Assembly (NCBI RefSeq): GCF_934725225.1
Contig: NZ_CAKVAM010000004.1
Location: 262,208 to 326,207, forward strand
Direction of reading: 5' to 3'
Length of the DNA stretch: 64,000 bases
Origin: an uncultured Treponema sp.
GTDB lineage: Bacteria > Spirochaetota > Spirochaetia > Treponematales > Treponemataceae
Both the position numbers and the translations under genes were made by a program. The notes beneath the pieces were generated by a model, which saw only the letters and a list, made by a program, of their open reading frames with translations, was not told the origin of the DNA and did not search any database. Shown here in pieces: positions 61,122 to 64,000 of the stretch (position 1 is the first letter of the stretch; every line of letters begins with the position of its first letter).

Positions 61122-61787
61122 TTAATTCTCTGAATTATATTTCTTTAAAGAATCATCAATCATTTTCTTTATTATCTGCAATCTATTTAACTTTTTTTGC
61201 TCAATAACAGAAAATATGTAGAATACAGACGGAAGCAAAAAAGTCATAATTTCATATTCAGAGTGCAATCCATTTGTTTTCAATTTTGACAAAGCTTCAA
61301 AAAGTAAATATATACAAGCAAGAGGTCCGGTAACTTGGACTCCTCTAAAAATTCTTTCGTTATTTTTATTTTTTTCAGAAATAACCTGTTCAAAAAATTC
61401 ATTAAAATCATTGAAACATTTTCTATCCTTCTCATATAAAGGTTTAAAACATTCATTATAGAATTTTTCATTTCTGCAGGTTTCATCAAAAAACGAAGAA
61501 ACAACAGTTTTGTATGAATTTCTGTTTTCATTAGCAGTAAGTTTTGAAATTTTAACAAATCCTACAATAATATAAACATATCCAGCCAACAATACTATTG
61601 GATAAATAAGTTTAGCAATAAAACACTCAGTGTTCTTTACAAAAATCGCTATAACAATCATTGCTATAGCAAAAATTAAAGCAAAAATTGTATGTTTATT
61701 AAATATATCTTTTATTCCAATTATTTTTTCATTTTTTAAATAAGATTCAATTTGTTCTAATTCATTCTTTTCAAGCTTATAGTTCAT
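61122..61787 (-). CDS. Hypothetical membrane protein
   Basis: A 221-residue protein with two hydrophobic helices in the first third (IFALIFAIAMIVIAIFV, IYPIVLLAGYVYIIVGFV), a charged central region rich in Phe/Asn/Glu, and a hydrophobic pair near 155-195. No family recognised. The arrangement resembles membrane-embedded proteins with a cytoplasmic helical domain of the Galanin/DUF3137 type, but the match is too weak to name. Very AT-rich. Confidence 0.65.
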   Translation of the reverse strand: MNYKLEKNELEQIESYLKNEKIIGIKDIFNKHTIFALIFAIAMIVIAIFVKNTECFIAKLIYPIVLLAGYVYIIVGFVKISKLTANENRNSYKTVVSSFFDETCRNEKFYNECFKPLYEKDRKCFNDFNEFFEQVISEKNKNNERIFRGVQVTGPLACIYLLFEALSKLKTNGLHSEYEIMTFLLPSVFYIFSVIEQKKLNRLQIIKKMIDDSLKKYNSEN

Positions 61788-61853
61788 AATAATTTTCCTC
61801 CCTAAATCAGTATCTACAACAAACTGGGTATATTTTCAGAGCACAAAAAGGAT

Positions 61854-62192
61854 TTATTCAATCATCAGCTTTATATTATCAACGACAGAATTTATTTCTT
61901 CCTCTGTTGCCTTTTCTATAAAATCACAGTTTCTCTGAGTCCAGTCAAGATTCTTTACCTGGTCGCTTAAAATGCAGCCGGTGATAGAATGATTTTCCAG
62001 CACGATTTCAAAGGGATAGCCTTTTATACGGCTTGTAACAGGGCAGAACAAGGCAAGTCCTATTTTCTGATTGTATTTTTTCTGGGAAACGCAAACTGCG
62101 GGGCGGCGACCTTTTTGCTCGTGTCCAGTCTGCGGATCAAAATCCAGCCAGACCAAGTCGCCCTTTTCAGGAACATATTTTGATTTTACCAT
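61854..62192 (-). CDS. mazF: MazF-type mRNA interferase toxin
   Basis: A 112-residue MazF/PemK protein. The opening VPEKGDLVWLDFDPQTGHEQKGRRPAVCVS carries the conserved GRRPA motif with the catalytic Arg, and LALFCPVTSRIKGYPFEI carries the catalytic-loop Thr/Ser-Arg. SDQVKNLDW is the third conserved segment. It cuts mRNA at a short sequence when released from MazE. The start overlaps the MazE stop by 7 bp. Confidence 0.95.
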   Translation of the reverse strand: MVKSKYVPEKGDLVWLDFDPQTGHEQKGRRPAVCVSQKKYNQKIGLALFCPVTSRIKGYPFEIVLENHSITGCILSDQVKNLDWTQRNCDFIEKATEEEINSVVDNIKLMIE

Positions 62193-62419
62193 TCTTCTTT
62201 TCCTACAGCATTGCCTGTTGAAACTTCTGAATGAATGTTCTCTGGCGTTACCATAGCCAACATATCATCAAGTGATTTTTTCTGAGGAAGAATAACCATT
62301 TTTCCTTTTTCAACAATCACTTCAATTTTACTGCCGCTTCTTACATTGTTGTCTTTTGCCCAAAGGGAAGGAATTCTAAAACCGAGGCTATTCCCCCATT
62401 TCTGAACTACAGTCTGCAT
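62186..62419 (-). CDS. mazE: MazE-type AbrB antitoxin
   Basis: 77 residues from the ATG at 62419, preceded by GGAGG. The N-terminal AbrB/MazE fold is VVQKWGNSLGFRIPSLWAKD, and the tail (SLDDMLAMV...GKEEW) should bind and block MazF. It represses its own promoter by binding the dyad just upstream (inference from the family). Confidence 0.95.
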   Translation of the reverse strand: MQTVVQKWGNSLGFRIPSLWAKDNNVRSGSKIEVIVEKGKMVILPQKKSLDDMLAMVTPENIHSEVSTGNAVGKEEW

Positions 62420-62440
62420 AATGTGCCTCCATATATTCAG

Positions 62441-62469
62441 TATATACAATGTATATTCTATTTTGTCAA
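62441..62469 (-). promoter_or_regulatory. mazEF promoter with overlapping dyad
   Basis: On the minus strand TTGACA (62464-62469), 17 bp, then TATATA (62441-62446). The dyad TATACAATGTATA (62443-62455) overlaps the -10 region, fitting direct repression by MazE. Confidence 0.75.
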
Positions 62470-62531
62470 GCAATAAAACCACGCATAAGATGATTTTCTG
62501 GCACTCTCTCATTACAACTATGCAGACCATA

Positions 62532-62562
62532 AAAAAAGCTTCCCGCAAAAAGCAGGAAGCCT
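62532..62562 (-). terminator. Intrinsic terminator of the two-component operon
   Basis: On the minus strand GGCTTCCTGC-tttt-GCGGGAAGC is followed by TTTTTTTATGG. It ends the kinase-regulator-small ORF transcript. Confidence 0.8.
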
Positions 62563-62587
62563 TTATAAACCGGATTAAACCGCAGGA

Positions 62588-62686
62588 CTATTGTTTTCCA
62601 TATTTGTCAAGATTTTCATCATTTACGTCAACTGTAGCTGGGGAATCATGTATATCAAGATAGAACACGCCGTCTTTGATTTCCAT
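62588..62686 (-). CDS. 32-residue conserved-looking protein after the response regulator
   Basis: The ORF starts 8 bp after the response-regulator stop, with AGGA six to seven bases before the ATG. The peptide is acidic (MEIKDGVFYLDIHDSPATVD then a short acidic tail ending KYGKQ). It lies before the operon's terminator, so it is transcribed. Function unknown. It resembles small proteins added at the end of regulatory operons. Confidence 0.5.
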   Translation of the reverse strand: MEIKDGVFYLDIHDSPATVDVNDENLDKYGKQ

Positions 62687-62694
62687 TTTTCCTG

Positions 62695-63315
62695 TTATTT
62701 TCCAAACCGCCTGACAAATTCCTTTTTGTCGTTGATGCCGGTTTTTTCGTAGATGCTTGAGATATAATTCTCTACGGCGCGCTGTCTTATCTGCAGTTTT
62801 TCGGCAATCTGCGTGTTGGAGAAATTTTGCAGAATCAAGGCCATCACCTGCTTTTCTCTTTGCGTAAGCGCGTCTGTAAACGAATTGAATTCTACAAGAT
62901 TTTCCCGCAATTCTTTTTGTACAAAAGTTCTTCCGCTGAAAGCGTTGTCCATGCATTCTATGAGCTCGTCCGACGGCGCGTTTTTTGAAACATAGCCCGA
63001 AGCTCCGTTTTGAATTGCAGTCTGGACCATTCCTGCCGAAAAGAACATTGAGTACACTATGATTTTTAGTTCCGGATAAAGCGAGTGAAGCTCTGCGATA
63101 AAGTCAAAGCCCGCGTCGTCGCCAGAAAAATTAAGGTCGGAAATCACAAGGTCAGGAAGCGTGTTTCCGCCCGACAAAAGCGAAAGCTCAGAAAGCGCCT
63201 GTTCAGGCTCGCCGGCATTACCTTTGCAAACCCAGCCAGATTTTTTTTCGATGTAGGAAATCGTGCCGATGCGCAAAAGCTCGTGGTCGTCAACAATGTA
63301 AAATGTTTTCGCCAT
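62695..63315 (-). CDS. NarL/FixJ-family response regulator
   Basis: A 206-residue protein. The receiver domain has the acidic pair Asp9-Asp10, the phospho-acceptor Asp60 (VISDLNF) and Lys in YVSKNAP. The LuxR-type helix-turn-helix is at 142-190 (LTQREKQVMALILQNFSNTQIAEKLQIRQRAVENYISSIY). It follows the sensor kinase gene after 3 bp. The target genes are unknown. Confidence 0.95.
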   Translation of the reverse strand: MAKTFYIVDDHELLRIGTISYIEKKSGWVCKGNAGEPEQALSELSLLSGGNTLPDLVISDLNFSGDDAGFDFIAELHSLYPELKIIVYSMFFSAGMVQTAIQNGASGYVSKNAPSDELIECMDNAFSGRTFVQKELRENLVEFNSFTDALTQREKQVMALILQNFSNTQIAEKLQIRQRAVENYISSIYEKTGINDKKEFVRRFGK

Positions 63316-63318
63316 TTT

Positions 63319-64000
63319 TCACACCTCCACCGTTATCTGCGTTCCAAAATCCGGCGCGGAAGAGAACGTCACTTTTCCATTTAGAAGCCTTGCCCTCTCG
63401 CAGATATTGCGGACTCCAAAATGGGATTCCTTGGACTTCTCAAAAACGGCACAGTTTATCTCTTTTACAAGCTCCCCGTCCATTCCGCAGCCGTCGTCGG
63501 AAATTATGATTTTAAAATGGCTCCCTGGATTTTTTGCGGCCATCGCCCACGCCGGAAATGCCTTTTTCAATGCCGCTTTTTGTCCGGCGTTTTCGGCAGG
63601 CCCGGCGGCCGGTGCGCTTCTCTTAAAAAACACAGTGACTTCGTTCGCGCCCGCGTGATTTTTTATATTCTGCAGAGCTTCCTGCACAATCCGGTAAACA
63701 TTCAAGAGCCCGTCGCCATTCAAGCAGGAAAAGTCAACACCGTTTTCCGCAATCAGACGGAACTGGAAAGCGTCTCCGAAAATCTTCTTTGCAAAGACAT
63801 TCACCAAAGAAAGCAGATTGTCTTTTGTAATGCTCGGCGGAGTCAGGTTGTAGCAGAGACTTCTGATTTCCTCAATGTTCTGGTTTTGCGTTTCAATAAT
63901 CTTAGCCGCCGTGCCTCTGTCAGAAATATTTTCCGCAAGAAGAGAAACATACCGCAAATTCTGCGCGACGCTGTCGTGGAGCTCCCGGCTGATTCTTTTG
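63319..64000 (-). CDS. Sensor histidine kinase (HisKA_3 type), partial at window end
   Basis: The C-terminal ~227 residues. The frame is open to the window edge and includes RISRELHDSVAQNLRYVSLL, the HisKA_3 phospho-acceptor helix with its His. A HATPase domain follows with YRIVQEALQNIKNHAGA (N box) and ISDDGCGMDG (G1 box), and GVRNICERARLLNGK. The sensor part lies outside the window. It works with the adjacent NarL-type regulator. Confidence 0.93.
   Translation of the reverse strand, partial: KRISRELHDSVAQNLRYVSLLAENISDRGTAAKIIETQNQNIEEIRSLCYNLTPPSITKDNLLSLVNVFAKKIFGDAFQFRLIAENGVDFSCLNGDGLLNVYRIVQEALQNIKNHAGANEVTVFFKRSAPAAGPAENAGQKAALKKAFPAWAMAAKNPGSHFKIIISDDGCGMDGELVKEINCAVFEKSKESHFGVRNICERARLLNGKVTFSSAPDFGTQITVEV

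Noticed and set aside
62588..62956. A longer minus-strand protein overlapping the response regulator
   Set aside because: It lies in another frame inside the regulator gene; only the last 32 codons after the regulator stop have their own ribosome site.
1..64000. Prophage
   Set aside because: No capsid, terminase, portal, tail or lysis genes; the mobile signs are limited to the 45-50 kb remnant.
1..64000. tRNA or rRNA genes
   Set aside because: Looked for T-arm and anticodon-arm patterns in the intergenic stretches; nothing convincing. A covariance search would settle it.

Overview
The window looks like chromosomal DNA of a host-associated Treponema (spirochaete), probably from gut or rumen. 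This is inferred from the style of the genes and not from a marker gene: a BMP-family nucleoside uptake system, M48 lipoprotein, YczE, omptin-like and HU-HIG-like proteins, AT-rich DNA with long lysine/asparagine/phenylalanine-rich proteins, and short palindromic TGTCAT...ATGACA repeats between genes. No rRNA or tRNA gene was recognised.

Layout. 1-15 kb is ordinary chromosome: a 41-bp-period palindrome array, a LysR regulator divergent from a MetE-like protein, an M48 lipoprotein, a WYL regulator, an omptin-like outer-membrane protease, membrane proteins, an aldose epimerase, and a BMP/ABC purine-nucleoside-type transporter (10.1-15.0 kb). From 15 to 44.7 kb nearly everything is on the minus strand and forms a dense defence island. 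In order it holds an McrB/REase/N6-methylase/McrC operon; an EcoRI-type N6-methylase, C5-methylase, LAGLIDADG-like protein and PD-(D/E)XK nuclease cluster; a Fic protein; an HNH protein with a ParB-like DGQHK motif; a WYL regulator with a PLD nuclease; a HIRAN protein and an HU-like protein; a candidate small RNA; an XRE regulator; RhuM; a GIY-YIG/helicase/methylase giant with its partner subunit; a Ser/Thr kinase with a TPR protein; and a DUF3990/XRE toxin-antitoxin-like pair.

44.9-49.95 kb is foreign: plus-strand genes with Lachnospiraceae-like content (DUF6040, MarR, flavodoxins, aldo-keto reductase, DUF6061) lie between two copies of a 13-bp direct repeat. On either side are what look like the 3' end of jetD and the 5' end of jetA, suggesting a Wadjet system was deleted here before or during the insertion. 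50-62.5 kb holds two divergent AAA_14/DUF4143 ATPases around an operator-like array, a small XRE protein, a broken membrane gene, a lipocalin, an SF1 helicase-nuclease fusion, a Kiwa-like KwaAB pair, degenerate DNA, an XRE regulator, a membrane protein and mazEF. The window ends in a NarL-type two-component system whose histidine kinase runs off the end.

The strongest candidate for something undescribed is 22.4-25.9 kb. There, a two-motif LAGLIDADG-like protein that has lost both catalytic acids overlaps a small PD-(D/E)XK nuclease gene, behind two DNA methylases. This suggests a restriction enzyme with separate recognition and cutting subunits. Other points of interest are the Wadjet scar, a predicted small RNA at 33.1 kb, and an in-frame 15-bp repeat in the putative recognition region of the giant R-M protein.
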